Origin: Streptomyces sp. R41
GTDB taxonomy: Bacteria; Actinomycetota; Actinomycetes; Streptomycetales; Streptomycetaceae
Assembly (NCBI RefSeq): GCF_041053055.1
Contig: NZ_CP163443.1
Location: 3,658,001 to 3,722,000 of the forward strand
Direction: 5' to 3'
DNA: 64,000 bases
Numbering within the stretch: position 1 is the stretch's first letter; the number at the start of each line of letters is the position of its first letter. A model generated the notes under the pieces. The model made no database searches. It was not told the DNA's origin and saw only the letters and a program-made list of their open reading frames with translations. Of the stretch, positions 1 through 8,843 are shown in pieces. The position numbers and the translations under genes were made by a program.

Positions 1-3000
1 TTCTCCGTGAGGGCCGCCAGGGCGATCCGGATCGCCTCGTCGAGCTGGGTGTCGCGTCCGGCGGCGTAGTCCTGTGGAGCCTGGACGACCTCGACGTCGG
101 GGTCGACACCGTGGTTCTCGACGCCCCACTCGTAACCCTCCAGCCAGAAGGCGTACTTGGGCTGGGTGACGAGCGTGCCGTCGACGAGCCGGTAGCGGCT
201 GTCGATGCCGATCACACCGCCCCAGGTGCGCGTGCCGACCACGGGCCCGATCCCGAGCGCCTTGATCGCCGCGTTGACGATGTCGCCGTCCGAACCGGAG
301 AACTCGTTGGCGACGGCGACGACCGGGCCACGCGGCGCGTCCTCCGGGTAGCTGTACGGGCGCAGGCCGCGCGGCAGGTCCCAGCCGACGATCCGCCGCG
401 CCAGCTTCTCGACGACGAGCTGGGAGGTGTGCCCGCCGCGGTTCTCGCGGACGTCCACGACCAGCCCCTCCCGGGCCACCTCGATGCGCAGATCGCGGTG
501 GAGCTGGGCCCACCCGGAGCCGACCATGTCCGGCACGTGCAGATACCCGAGGCGGCCCCCGGACTGCTCGTGGACGTAGGCCCGCCGGTCCGCCACCCAC
601 GCGTGGTACCGCAGCGGCTCCTCGTCCGCGAGCGGGACGACGACCGCATGACGTGGATCGCCGCCTCCCGAGGGCGAGATGGTCAGCTCCACCGGCTTGC
701 CCGCCGTGCCGACGAGCAGCGGCCCGGGCCCGGCCACCGGGTCCACCGGCTGCCCGGCGACCGCGACGATCGCGTCCCCGGCGCGCACCGCGACCCCGGG
801 CGCGGCGAGCGGCGCCCGCGCGTCCGGGTCGGAGGTCTCGGACGGGAGGATCCGGTCGATGCGCCAACTGCCGTCCCCATGACGGGAGATGTCCGCGCCG
901 AGCAGCCCCTGCGCCCGGTCGCCGCCGCCCCCTCCGCCGCGCGGCATGACGTACGCGTGCGAGGTGCCGAGCTCGCCGTGCACCTCCCAGAGCAGGTCGA
1001 CGAGGTCGTCGTGCGTGGCGACCCGTTCGAGAACCGGCCGATAGCGGTCGAGTACGGCGTCCCAGTCGACCCCGCCCAGGTCGGGCCGCCAGAAGTTGTC
1101 CCGCATGAGGCGGCCCGTCTCGTCGTACATCTGCCGCCACTCGGCGACCGGGTCGACGGTCTGCCGGACCCGCGACAGATCGACGGTGATGTTCGTGTCG
1201 CTCTCGTCGTCGTTCGAGGCGCGCCGGTCGCTGGGTACGACCTTGAGCTTGCCGTCGGTCCACAGCAGGACCCGCTTGCCGTCGCCGCTGACGGCGAAGT
1301 GGTCGGCGTCGGCGGCGAGATGCTCGATGCGCTGCTGGACGAGGTCGTACCGCTCCAGCTCGGTCTGCGGGTCCGGGTCGTCGGGGGTGGCGCGGGAGGC
1401 GCCGAGCACACCGCGGACGGGGTGCCGCAGCCACAGCAGCCCGTCCTTGGCGGCGCGCAGCGTCGAGTAGCGGGCCGCCTCGACGGGGAACGGCACGATC
1501 CGGTCGGCGAGCCCGTCGAGGTCGATGCGGGTCGTGGGGGTGCCCTCGCTGTCAGGCGTCTCGTCCTTGTCCGGCGCCTCGAAGGGGCGGCCGTGCCGCT
1601 GCGGCCCGAAGGGGGACGGCGTGGTCGCGGCCAGGGTGATCAGGTAGGGCCGCGAGCCGCCCACGAACGCCAGGTCGAAGACGTGCTCGTCGTAGACGGG
1701 GTCGAACGCGCGCGCCGAGAGGAAGGCGAGGTGCTTGCCGTCGAGCGTGAACGCGGGCTCGTAGTCCCGGAACCGGAGCGGGGTCGCCTCGGTCACCGAC
1801 AGGTCGGCGGTGTTGGCCAGCTTGAGCTGGCGCAGCGGGCGCGGCCCGGGGTGCGACCAGGCGAGCCAGGCCGAGTCGGGCGAGAAGACAAGCCCGCTGA
1901 CCTCACCGTCCTCGCTGCGGTCGACCTCGCGCACCTCGCCGCTCTCCCGCTCGACGAGCAGCACGCGTCCGTCGTGCGAGGCGACGGCGGCGCGGCTCCC
2001 GTCGGGCGCCATCGCGAGCCCGAGGACGCGCCCGAGCTGCCCGGCGGCGAGTCGGCGCGGGGTGGCCCCCGGCGCGACTCCCGTCGCCGGGGCGAACTCC
2101 AGGGCATCATCGCCCTCCGCGTCCGTCACCCACACCACGTGCTCCTCGCCCTCCGCCCGGAAGGTTCGGGGCAGCCGGGAGCGCACGCCCTGCTCGGCGG
2201 CGAGGGCGCGGGCCGGGCCCGAGCGGTGGGTGACCCAGTGGACGGCGCCGCGCACGGAGACCGCGCTGCCGCGTCCGGTGTGGTCGGGCGCGGCGGCGGA
2301 GAACCAGCGCGACGCGCTCACGGGGCGCGGCTGCTGGTCGACGCGCTGGCCGCCGAGCCGGAAGTCCAGCCGGCGCGGCTCGGCGCCCTCCAGGTCGTCG
2401 AGGAGCCACAGCTCACCGGCGCAGGCGTACACGACCCGCGTGCCGTCGGTGGCCGCGTGGCGGGCGTAGAACCGGTCGATCGGCGTGTGCCGCCGCAGGT
2501 CGGACCCGTCGGCGAGGGAGGAGTAGAGCGCCCCGACACCTTCGTGGTCGGACAGGAAGGCGATCCGCTCCCCCGCCCACATGGGGTACTCGATGTTCCC
2601 GTCGAGCGACTCATGCAGCCGTACGAATGCGGAGTCCCCGTCGCCCTCCCGGTCGATCCACAGCTTGCCCGCCGTACCGCCGCGATACCGCTTCCACCAG
2701 GCGGCCTCGCGCCCCATGGGCGCGGACAGCAGCACGACACCCGGACCGCCGTGGGCGACGTCGCCGACAGGCCCGTACGGAAGGGTCGTCGCGGGGCCGC
2801 CGTCGAGCGGGACGGCCCGGGCCCAGCTGCGCCGCAGGCTCGCCTGCCCCTGGGTGCTGAGCGCGAGCACCTGACCGTCCGGGGTCCAGCCGCGCACCTG
2901 GGTCTTCGAACTCCCCCAGTACGTCAGCCGTTTGGACGGTCCGCCCGCCAGGGCGGCGGCGTGCACCTCCGGCGCCCCGTCACGCGTGGACGTCCAGGCG

Positions 3001-3182
3001 ACGGTCGCGCCGTCCGGGGAGATGCGCGGATGGTTCACCGGGACGTTGTCGGCGCTGACCCGCCAGGCCCTGCCTTCGCCGTCGAGCGGGGCGGCCCAGA
3101 CGTCGTCCTCGGCCGTGAAGACGACCAACTCGCCGTGCAGATGCGGAAACCGGAGATACGCGGAGGCTGCGGACTCTGTCAC
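1..3182 (-). CDS. Tricorn-type S41 family protease, N-terminal part (runs off the window start)
   Basis: The minus frame opens with GTG at 3182 (VTESAASAYLRFPHLHG) and stays open to base 1. The product is therefore at least 1060 residues and incomplete at its C-terminus. The first half reads as a beta-propeller of the TolB/tricorn kind. Near base 300 it encodes NEFSGSDGDI, the tricorn/S41 segment with the nucleophile serine in GSDGD. Then come a TRTWGGV oxyanion segment and ENHGVDPDVEV, which matches the acidic charge-relay region. Tricorn proteases are large cytoplasmic peptidases that process peptides made by the proteasome or Clp. The gene is transcribed leftward ahead of a lipoprotein gene on the same strand. 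The long plus-strand frame opposite (111-3215) is a codon-bias shadow. The family call is firm; whether the C-terminus is complete cannot be seen. Confidence 0.9.
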   Translation of the reverse strand, partial: MTESAASAYLRFPHLHGELVVFTAEDDVWAAPLDGEGRAWRVSADNVPVNHPRISPDGATVAWTSTRDGAPEVHAAALAGGPSKRLTYWGSSKTQVRGWTPDGQVLALSTQGQASLRRSWARAVPLDGGPATTLPYGPVGDVAHGGPGVVLLSAPMGREAAWWKRYRGGTAGKLWIDREGDGDSAFVRLHESLDGNIEYPMWAGERIAFLSDHEGVGALYSSLADGSDLRRHTPIDRFYARHAATDGTRVVYACAGELWLLDDLEGAEPRRLDFRLGGQRVDQQPRPVSASRWFSAAAPDHTGRGSAVSVRGAVHWVTHRSGPARALAAEQGVRSRLPRTFRAEGEEHVVWVTDAEGDDALEFAPATGVAPGATPRRLAAGQLGRVLGLAMAPDGSRAAVASHDGRVLLVERESGEVREVDRSEDGEVSGLVFSPDSAWLAWSHPGPRPLRQLKLANTADLSVTEATPLRFRDYEPAFTLDGKHLAFLSARAFDPVYDEHVFDLAFVGGSRPYLITLAATTPSPFGPQRHGRPFEAPDKDETPDSEGTPTTRIDLDGLADRIVPFPVEAARYSTLRAAKDGLLWLRHPVRGVLGASRATPDDPDPQTELERYDLVQQRIEHLAADADHFAVSGDGKRVLLWTDGKLKVVPSDRRASNDDESDTNITVDLSRVRQTVDPVAEWRQMYDETGRLMRDNFWRPDLGGVDWDAVLDRYRPVLERVATHDDLVDLLWEVHGELGTSHAYVMPRGGGGGGDRAQGLLGADISRHGDGSWRIDRILPSETSDPDARAPLAAPGVAVRAGDAIVAVAGQPVDPVAGPGPLLVGTAGKPVELTISPSGGGDPRHAVVVPLADEEPLRYHAWVADRRAYVHEQSGGRLGYLHVPDMVGSGWAQLHRDLRIEVAREGLVVDVRENRGGHTSQLVVEKLARRIVGWDLPRGLRPYSYPEDAPRGPVVAVANEFSGSDGDIVNAAIKALGIGPVVGTRTWGGVIGIDSRYRLVDGTLVTQPKYAFWLEGYEWGVENHGVDPDVEVVQAPQDYAAGRDTQLDEAIRIALAALTE

Positions 3183-3266
3183 CCGATCACCCTATGCAGC
3201 GACCGCAACCCTTGAAAGGGGTTTCGATCACTTGATCCGCGTGTGCCGGGCAGGTCACCGGGCAGG

Positions 3267-3836
3267 TCACTTGCCCTGGGAGGGCCAGCAGGTCGGGTCG
3301 CCCTTGCACCACATGGTCTTCGTCACGGTGACGGTGACGGTGGGGTTGGGCTGTCCGTTCGTGGGGTGGTACGAGATGGGCGGGTTGGGGGCGTTCGTGG
3401 CGTTGCAGTTCCCCAGACCGTTCACGTGGAACCACTCCTTGCCGCCGACCGTGGCGCGCAGGTCCCCGCGTACGCACGCGCCGTCGACGGCCCGGGTGAC
3501 CTTGCCCTTGACGACGATCTCCCGTCCGTCGTCCGTCTGCCCCTGGCAGTCGACGGAGGCGACGGTGCTCACGGTCGGCGCGGGCGTCTTGCCGGGCGTG
3601 TAGGCCTTGTTGGCCCCGCCGTACGACGCCGTGCAGCTGAGCCAGCGCACGTTCACATGCTGTCGTTCGAGTTCCTTGGTCGCGGTCTGGTCGGTCGTGT
3701 ACGCCACCGTGGCCGAACTCAGCCCGCCCGTCGGCTCGCACGCGGCCACCCCGAACACTCCGGCCGCTCCGAGCCCCACCGCCACCAGCACCTGCCGGCG
3801 CCCTGTCCGACGCCTTATCCGCCTCAAAACCCCCAT
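3267..3836 (-). CDS. Secreted lipoprotein of unknown function
   Basis: 189 residues. The N-terminus is arginine-rich (MGVLRRIRRRTGRRQ), followed by a hydrophobic stretch and a lipobox ending GVFGVAAC near residue 33, so the protein should be lipidated and held outside the membrane. The mature part is rich in Thr, Asn and Cys. Pairs of cysteines (WLSCTAS, VDCQGQ, ACVRGD, GNCNAT, MWCKGDPTCWP) suggest disulfide bonds in an extracytoplasmic fold. I recognise no enzymatic motif. It is 84 bases upstream of, and co-directional with, the tricorn protease gene. A copy of a dispersed intergenic element lies just upstream. Confidence 0.75.
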   Translation of the reverse strand: MGVLRRIRRRTGRRQVLVAVGLGAAGVFGVAACEPTGGLSSATVAYTTDQTATKELERQHVNVRWLSCTASYGGANKAYTPGKTPAPTVSTVASVDCQGQTDDGREIVVKGKVTRAVDGACVRGDLRATVGGKEWFHVNGLGNCNATNAPNPPISYHPTNGQPNPTVTVTVTKTMWCKGDPTCWPSQGK

Positions 3837-3940
3837 AGACGGCAGCCTGCCACTGTCCCGCGACCGACGGTAGACCGCATGCGGCCACGATCCCCACGAC
3901 CACCCGAAGGAGGGTTTTTTCGCCCGTATGTGAGGACGGC

Positions 3941-4037
3941 GCCCCGCCAGGGGCGCGGGGAACTGCGCGACAAGCCCCCACCGGTCCGTAGCCGAAAGGC
4001 CGGCACGGGACGGGCAGGGGCGGAGGGGGCGAAGAAA
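3941..4037. repeat. Dispersed 3'-end element, copy A
   Basis: GC-rich element that starts with a small hairpin (GCCCCGCCAGGGGC), continues CGGGGAACTGCGCGA, and ends GACGGGCAGGGGCGGAGG then GGGCGAAGAAA. It lies about 10 nt past the stop codon of the VOC gene at 4047 and reads outward from that stop. Near-identical elements lie at 6391-6512, 11874-12000, 24070-24126 (partial) and 63865-64000. This copy lacks the central GGGGGTCTGGGG hairpin present in copies B and C. Confidence 0.8.
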
Positions 4038-4046
4038 GCCTGGACC

Positions 4047-4439
4047 TCAGGTGCGCAGCAGCAGCCACTCCTGAAGCTCCACCAGGTTGCCCTCCGGGTC
4101 CTTGAGGTGGGCGACGCGCATGCGGTCGGTCATGGGGGCAGGCCCGTGCAGGATCGTCGCGCCACGCGAGGCGATCTGCTCGCAGTACGCGTCCAGGTCG
4201 TCCACCCGAAGCACCACCAACGACCGATGCCCACTCGCCAAGTCACCCAGCTCACCAAGGACTTCGGCCATCACGGAGCGGTCCTGTATGGCGATCCCCG
4301 CCGACCCGGTGGCGGGGCTGAACTTCTCGTACGGCCCCTCCGTCGCACCCGACTGGGGCTTGAGCCCCAGCACCTCGGCGTAGAAGCGGTAACACACGGC
4401 GAAGTCCGAGACGAGCAGCCGTACCTGGGCGAGTTCCAA
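4047..4439 (-). CDS. VOC (glyoxalase/bleomycin-resistance) family protein
   Basis: 130 residues, one full VOC unit of two beta-alpha-beta-beta-beta modules: MELAQVRLLVSDFAVCYRFY, then VLRVDDLDAYCEQIASRGA and LKDPEGNLVELQEW. The ending DPEGNLVEL is the family signature, and its Glu is usually a metal ligand. Family members are small metal-dependent enzymes or ligand-binding proteins (lyases, isomerases, extradiol dioxygenases, antibiotic sequestration). Nothing here identifies the substrate. It follows rsmE by 18 bases on the same strand, so it is probably the last gene of a short operon with the nitronate monooxygenase and rsmE genes. Confidence 0.85.
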   Translation of the reverse strand: MELAQVRLLVSDFAVCYRFYAEVLGLKPQSGATEGPYEKFSPATGSAGIAIQDRSVMAEVLGELGDLASGHRSLVVLRVDDLDAYCEQIASRGATILHGPAPMTDRMRVAHLKDPEGNLVELQEWLLLRT

Positions 4440-4457
4440 GGCGATCCCCCGTGGGTG

Positions 4458-5207
4458 TCAGGACCAGCGACCGGTACGGGCCAGCAGCAGCGCCGCCGCC
4501 ACGGTCCCGGCGGTCGATGTACGCAGCACGGTACGCCCCAGGTGGAACGTCCTCGCACCCGCCTCGACGAACAGAGCGACCTCCTCGGGAGAAATCCCGC
4601 CCTCGGGGCCGACCACCAGCACGATCTCCCCGGAGGAGGGGAGCTCGGCCGTGGCGAACGGCTCGGTCCCGAGCTCAGTGTCCTCGTGCAGCACCGCCGC
4701 CAGATCCGCTGTGGCCAGAAGTGCGGCAACCTGCTTGGTCGACATCGCGTCCGCGACCTCGGGGAAGCGGACGCGCCGGGACTGCTTGCCGGCTTCCCGG
4801 GCCGTGGCCCGCCACTTGGCGAGCGCCTTCAGACCCCGGTCGCCCTTCCACTGCGTGATGCAGCGGGATGCCGCCCAGGGGACGATCGCGTCCACGCCGG
4901 TCTCGGTCATCGTCTCGACGGCCAGCTCGCCCCGGTCACCCTTTGGCAGGGCCTGGACGACGGTGATGCGCGGCTCCTCCGCCGGCTCCTCGGCCACCGA
5001 GCCCATCCGGACGATCAGCCGGTCCTTGCCCTCGGTCTCCAGCACCACGCAGTCCGCCCAGCGCCCGGCCCCGTCGGTGAGGACGACGTCCTCACCGGGC
5101 CGCAGCCGCTTCACGGAGACGGCGTGCCGTCCCTCGGGCCCGTCGAGGACGTAGCGTCCACCGCCGCCCGCGTCGAAGTGATCGACCACGAACACCGGGG
5201 CGGTCAT
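4458..5207 (-). CDS. rsmE: 16S rRNA (uracil-1498-N3)-methyltransferase RsmE
   Basis: 249 residues, the usual family length. Starting with MTAPVFVVDHFD, it has an N-terminal PUA-like part (YVLDGPEGRHAVSVKRLRPGED) and a C-terminal SPOUT domain with the trefoil-knot motifs VVGPEGGISPEEV and FHLGRTVLRTSTA, which bind S-adenosylmethionine. RsmE methylates N3 of U1498 in the decoding region of the 30S subunit. The start codon overlaps the stop of the upstream nitronate monooxygenase gene by 4 nt (5204-5207), implying translational coupling. Confidence 0.95.
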   Translation of the reverse strand: MTAPVFVVDHFDAGGGGRYVLDGPEGRHAVSVKRLRPGEDVVLTDGAGRWADCVVLETEGKDRLIVRMGSVAEEPAEEPRITVVQALPKGDRGELAVETMTETGVDAIVPWAASRCITQWKGDRGLKALAKWRATAREAGKQSRRVRFPEVADAMSTKQVAALLATADLAAVLHEDTELGTEPFATAELPSSGEIVLVVGPEGGISPEEVALFVEAGARTFHLGRTVLRTSTAGTVAAALLLARTGRWS

Positions 5208-6295
5208 CGGCCCGCACCCCCGTTCCCTTCCGGGAGCGCCGACAACGCTGTCTTCGCGGCGGCGAGTTCGGCGCTCAGCACCTCCACCAGCTGCCCAGCG
5301 GGCAGTTCACGGGCCATGCGGTGGCCCTGCCCGGCCCACAGCGCCATGCCCTGCGCGTCGCCCGCCGCGGCGGCCGCCTTGCGCAGCGGGGAGGTGAGGT
5401 GGTGGATCTCGGGATACGCGGCGGGCGCGTACGGGCCGTGCTCGCGCATGAAGCGGTTGACCAGTCCGCGCGCCGGGCGGCCGGAGAACGCGCGCGTCAA
5501 CTCCGTCCGTACGAACAGGGGGTTGGTCAGCGCCTGCTTGTGCACGACGTTCGCGCCGGACTCGGGGGTGGCGAGGAACGCGGTGCCGAGCTGGGCCGCG
5601 CTCGCGCCCGCCGCGAGCACCGCCGCGATCTGGCTGCCGCGCATGATGCCGCCGGCCGCGACGATCGGGATCTGCACGGTCTCGCGGACCTGCGCGATCA
5701 GCGAGAGCAGTCCGATGCCGGTGCCGTCCGTCTCCGGATTGTCGCGATGGGTGCCCTGGTGACCGCCGGCCTCGACACCCTGCGCGATCACCGCGGCGGC
5801 GCCCGCCCGCTGCACGGCCAGCGCCTCCTCGGCGGTGGTCGCGGTGACCATCGTCAGCGTGCCGGCGCGGGCCAGGGAGTCCAGGACGTCGCGGGTGGGG
5901 ATGCCGAAGTGGAAGGAGACCACCGGCACCGGGTTGTCGAGGAGGACGGCGAGCTTGGCGTCGTAGCCGTCGTCGCGCCCGCTGTCGGGGTCGCCGAGCT
6001 CGGTCTCGTACCAGGCGGCCTCACCCGCGAGCTGGTTGGCGTACACCTCGACGGCGGCCGAGTCCGCATACTCGGGCTGCGGCATGAAGAGGTTCACGCC
6101 GAAGGGGCGGCCCGTGAGTCCGCGCAGCTGCTTGATCTCCTGGTACATGCCGTCGGCGGTCTTGTACCCGGCGGCGAGGAACCCGAGCCCACCGGCCTCG
6201 GACACGGCGGCCGCGAGATGCGGGACGGAGACGCCGCCCGCCATGGGGGCCTGCACGATCGGGTGAGGGAAGAGATCGGTCAGTGCGGAGGACAT
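5204..6295 (-). CDS. Nitronate monooxygenase (NMO/2-nitropropane dioxygenase-like flavoprotein)
   Basis: 363 residues forming one FMN-binding TIM barrel. The N-terminal strand (HPIVQAPMAGGVSVPHLAAA), the motif AQGVEAGGHQGTH, the phosphate-binding IPIVAAGGI and the late AAQLGTAFLAT segment are all in place. NMOs oxidise alkyl nitronates such as propionate-3-nitronate to detoxify them. The family also includes enoyl reductase-like FMN proteins (FabK), so the exact substrate is uncertain. It is the first gene of the unit NMO-rsmE-VOC. Dispersed repeat copy B lies upstream and belongs to the 3' side of dnaJ. Confidence 0.85.
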   Translation of the reverse strand: MSSALTDLFPHPIVQAPMAGGVSVPHLAAAVSEAGGLGFLAAGYKTADGMYQEIKQLRGLTGRPFGVNLFMPQPEYADSAAVEVYANQLAGEAAWYETELGDPDSGRDDGYDAKLAVLLDNPVPVVSFHFGIPTRDVLDSLARAGTLTMVTATTAEEALAVQRAGAAAVIAQGVEAGGHQGTHRDNPETDGTGIGLLSLIAQVRETVQIPIVAAGGIMRGSQIAAVLAAGASAAQLGTAFLATPESGANVVHKQALTNPLFVRTELTRAFSGRPARGLVNRFMREHGPYAPAAYPEIHHLTSPLRKAAAAAGDAQGMALWAGQGHRMARELPAGQLVEVLSAELAAAKTALSALPEGNGGAGR

Positions 6296-6390
6296 GACGG
6301 CATGTTGTCACGTCCTCCGTACAAGTCCGAATCCGGCCTTCCGCCTGGCATAGGCCACCGGGATGGGCGGTCGCGAGGCGGATTTTCCGC

Positions 6391-6512
6391 GCCCCGCAAG
6401 GGGCGCGGGGAACTGCGCGACCAGCCCCCACCCACCCGCGGTGAAAGAAACACCCGGGGGTCTGGGGCGGAGCCCCAGTTACGGGATGGGTAGGGGCGGA
6501 GGGGGCGAGAAA
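6391..6512. repeat. Dispersed 3'-end element, copy B
   Basis: Full copy with the GCCCCGCAAGGGGC hairpin, the CGGGGAACTGCGCGA box, the central GGGGTCTGGGGCGGAGCCCC hairpin, and the terminal GGGGCGGAGGGGGCGAG box. It ends 8 nt from the dnaJ stop codon at 6520 and points away from it, as copy A does for the VOC gene. Confidence 0.8.
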
Positions 6513-6519
6513 CCCCACC

Positions 6520-7656
6520 TCAGCGACCGTTGAACGCGTCCTTCAGCCGCGAGAACAGCCCCTGCTGCCCGGGCTGGAACTGCCCGGTCGGCCGCTCCTC
6601 ACCCCGCAGCTTGGCAAGCTCCCGCAGCAACCGCTCCTGCTCGGGATCGAGCTTCGTAGGCGTCATCACCTCGACGTGGACGATCAGATCCCCACGTCCG
6701 CCGCCCCGCAGATGCGTGACGCCCCGCCCGTGCAGCGGAATCGACTGCCCGGACTGCGTACCCGGACGGATGTCGACCTCTTCCAGCCCGTCGAGGGTCT
6801 CCAGCGGCACCTTCGTACCGAGGCACGCCGCGGTCATCGGGATGGTGACCGTGCAGTGCAGATCGTCACCGCGCCGCTGGAACACGGCGTGCGGCAGCTC
6901 GTGGATCTCGACGTAGAGGTCACCGGCGGGGCCTCCGCCGGGGCCGACCTCGCCCTCGCCCGCGAGCTGGATCCGCGTGCCGTTGTCGACACCGGCCGGG
7001 ATCTTCACGGTCAGCGTCCGACGGGAGCGCACCCGCCCGTCACCCGCGCACTCGGGGCACGGAGTGGGGACGACAGTCCCGAAGCCCTGGCACTGCGGAC
7101 ACGGCCGCGAGGTCATGACCTGGCCCAGGAAGGACCGCGTCACCTGCGACACCTCACCGCGACCGCGGCACATGTCACACGTCTGCGCCGAAGTGCCCGG
7201 CGCCGCGCCTTCCCCATTACAGGTGGCGCAGACGACGGCCGTGTCGACCTGGATGTCCTTCGTCGTGCCGAAGGCGGCCTCGTCCAGCTCGATCTCGAGC
7301 CGGATCATGGCGTCCTGGCCACGGCGCGTACGCGACCGGGGGCCGCGCTGCGACGCCGTACCGAAGAAGGCGTCCATGATGTCCGAGAAGTTCCCGAAGC
7401 CGCCCGCGCCGAAGCCGCCCGCGCCCGCGCCGCCCGCCTGGGACAGCGGGTCACCGCCGAGGTCGTAGACCTGCTTCTTCTGTGGGTCCGACAACACCTC
7501 GTACGCGGCGTTGATCTCCTTGAACCGCTCCTGCGTCTTCGGATCGGGATTGACGTCCGGGTGCAGCTCGCGCGCGAGCCTCCGGAACGCCTTCTTGATC
7601 TCGTCCTGGGACGCGTCGCGGCGCACGCCGAGTACGGCGTAGTAGTCCGTGGCCAC
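6520..7656 (-). CDS. dnaJ: Chaperone DnaJ (type I, second copy paired with hrcA)
   Basis: 378 residues with all type I DnaJ parts: J domain with HPD (RELHPDVNPD, about residues 33-42), Gly/Phe linker (GGAGAGGFGAGGFGN), four CxxCxGxG zinc repeats (CATCNGEG, CDMCRGRG, CPQCQGFG, CPECAGDG), and the two C-terminal beta-sandwich domains. It delivers unfolded clients to DnaK and stimulates ATP hydrolysis. The GTG start at 7656 directly abuts the hrcA stop codon (7657-7659), so the pair is one operon and dnaJ should share the CIRCE/HrcA control. Streptomyces usually has another dnaJ in the dnaK operon; this one corresponds to the hrcA-linked copy often called dnaJ2. Confidence 0.95.
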   Translation of the reverse strand: MATDYYAVLGVRRDASQDEIKKAFRRLARELHPDVNPDPKTQERFKEINAAYEVLSDPQKKQVYDLGGDPLSQAGGAGAGGFGAGGFGNFSDIMDAFFGTASQRGPRSRTRRGQDAMIRLEIELDEAAFGTTKDIQVDTAVVCATCNGEGAAPGTSAQTCDMCRGRGEVSQVTRSFLGQVMTSRPCPQCQGFGTVVPTPCPECAGDGRVRSRRTLTVKIPAGVDNGTRIQLAGEGEVGPGGGPAGDLYVEIHELPHAVFQRRGDDLHCTVTIPMTAACLGTKVPLETLDGLEEVDIRPGTQSGQSIPLHGRGVTHLRGGGRGDLIVHVEVMTPTKLDPEQERLLRELAKLRGEERPTGQFQPGQQGLFSRLKDAFNGR

Positions 7657-8673
7657 TTACGACTCCGCCAGGATCTGTCCGACGTACCGTGCCACCGCTC
7701 GTACCGCTCCCATCGTTCCCGGGTAATCCATGCGGGTCGGGCCGACCACGCCGAGTTTGGCTACTGCCTCGCCGCCCGAACCGTAGCCGACCGAGACCAC
7801 GGACGTGGAGTTGAGTCCCTCATACGCGTTCTCGTGACCGATTCGCACGGTCATGCTCGAATCCCCGGCCTCACCAAGCAACTTGAGAAGCACGACCTGC
7901 TCCTCCAGCGCTTCGAGCACCGGCCGGATGGTGAGAGGGAAGTCATGTCCGAAACGGGTGAGATTGGCGGTGCCGCCGATCATCAGCCGCTCCTCGGTCT
8001 CCTCGACGAGTGTCTCCAGGAGGGTGGAGAGCACCGTCGCGACCGTACCGCGGTCCTCCGCCTCGAAGGCCTCCGGCAGGTCCTGCACGAGCTGCGGGAC
8101 GTCCGCGAAGCGGCGGCCCGCGATCCGGCTGTTGAGCCGGGCCCGCAGATCCGCGAGCGACGTCTCGCCGAACGGCGCCGGGCAGTCGATCATGCGCTGC
8201 TCGACCCGGCCGGTGTCCGTGATCAGCACGAGCATCACGCGGGCGGGGGCGAGGGACAGCAGCTCCACGTGCCGCACGGTCGAGCGCGTCAGCGAGGGGT
8301 ACTGCACCACGGCGACCTGCCGCGTGAGCTGCGCGAGCAGCCGTACGGTCCGGCCGACGACGTCGTCGAGGTCGACGGCGCCGTCGAGGAAGTTCTGGAT
8401 GGCGCGCCGCTCGGGCGCGGTCATCGGCTTGACGCCCGCGAGCTTGTCGACGAAGAGCCGGTAGCCCTTGTCCGTGGGGATGCGCCCGGCGCTGGTGTGC
8501 GGCTGGGCGATGTAGCCCTCGTCCTCCAGCGCGGCCATGTCGTTGCGCACGGTCGCCGGCGAGACACCGAGGCGGTGCCGCTCCGTCAGCGCCTTGGAAC
8601 CGACCGGCTCCTCGGTGCCCACGTAGTCCTGGACGATGGCGCGGAGCACCTCGAGCCTGCGTTCACTGAGCAT
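7657..8673 (-). CDS. hrcA: Heat-inducible transcriptional repressor HrcA
   Basis: 338 residues from the ATG at 8673 ([20 protein letters not shown]). I preferred this start over an in-frame one at 8727 because it gives the family N-terminus and because the CIRCE lies upstream of it. It has an N-terminal winged helix ([29 protein letters not shown]), an inserted domain, and a C-terminal GAF-like domain ending [20 protein letters not shown]. HrcA represses chaperone genes by binding CIRCE and needs GroEL to fold into its active form. It is the first gene of hrcA-dnaJ. Confidence 0.95.
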   Translation of the reverse strand: MLSERRLEVLRAIVQDYVGTEEPVGSKALTERHRLGVSPATVRNDMAALEDEGYIAQPHTSAGRIPTDKGYRLFVDKLAGVKPMTAPERRAIQNFLDGAVDLDDVVGRTVRLLAQLTRQVAVVQYPSLTRSTVRHVELLSLAPARVMLVLITDTGRVEQRMIDCPAPFGETSLADLRARLNSRIAGRRFADVPQLVQDLPEAFEAEDRGTVATVLSTLLETLVEETEERLMIGGTANLTRFGHDFPLTIRPVLEALEEQVVLLKLLGEAGDSSMTVRIGHENAYEGLNSTSVVSVGYGSGGEAVAKLGVVGPTRMDYPGTMGAVRAVARYVGQILAES

Positions 8674-8720
8674 CGCGCACACCTCCAGAAGTCTTCCCCG
8701 CGCTGTTCGTGGCCTTCGGC

Positions 8721-8747
8721 CTGGCACTCAGCGCACAAGAGTGCCAG
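8721..8747. promoter_or_regulatory. CIRCE operator (HrcA binding site)
   Basis: CTGGCACTC (8721-8729), a 9-nt spacer, GAGTGCCAG (8739-8747): a perfect 9-9-9 inverted repeat matching the CIRCE consensus TTAGCACTC-N9-GAGTGCTAA except at the outer two positions. It lies 47 nt upstream of the hrcA start, consistent with autoregulation by HrcA. Confidence 0.95.
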
Positions 8748-8843
8748 CGTTCCCCGGCCCAGTGTACGGCGGTGAGGTACGGCCCCGGCAAGGGCGGGCC
8801 TGCGATGTCGTGCCTGGCAGGCTCTCACGGCTAGCGTCTCCGT

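Noticed and set aside
111..3215. Plus-strand frame of 1034 codons
   Set aside because: It is antisense to the tricorn protease frame, which carries the family motifs. Its composition (runs of Arg, Pro, Gly, Asp) is typical of a GC-rich shadow.
3243..5762. Long plus-strand frame of 839 codons
   Set aside because: It spans the ends of several minus-strand genes with clear motifs (lipoprotein, VOC, RsmE, NMO), so it is a codon-bias artefact.
6676..8775. Plus-strand frame of 699 codons
   Set aside because: Antisense to dnaJ and hrcA, which are certain; no motif on the plus strand.
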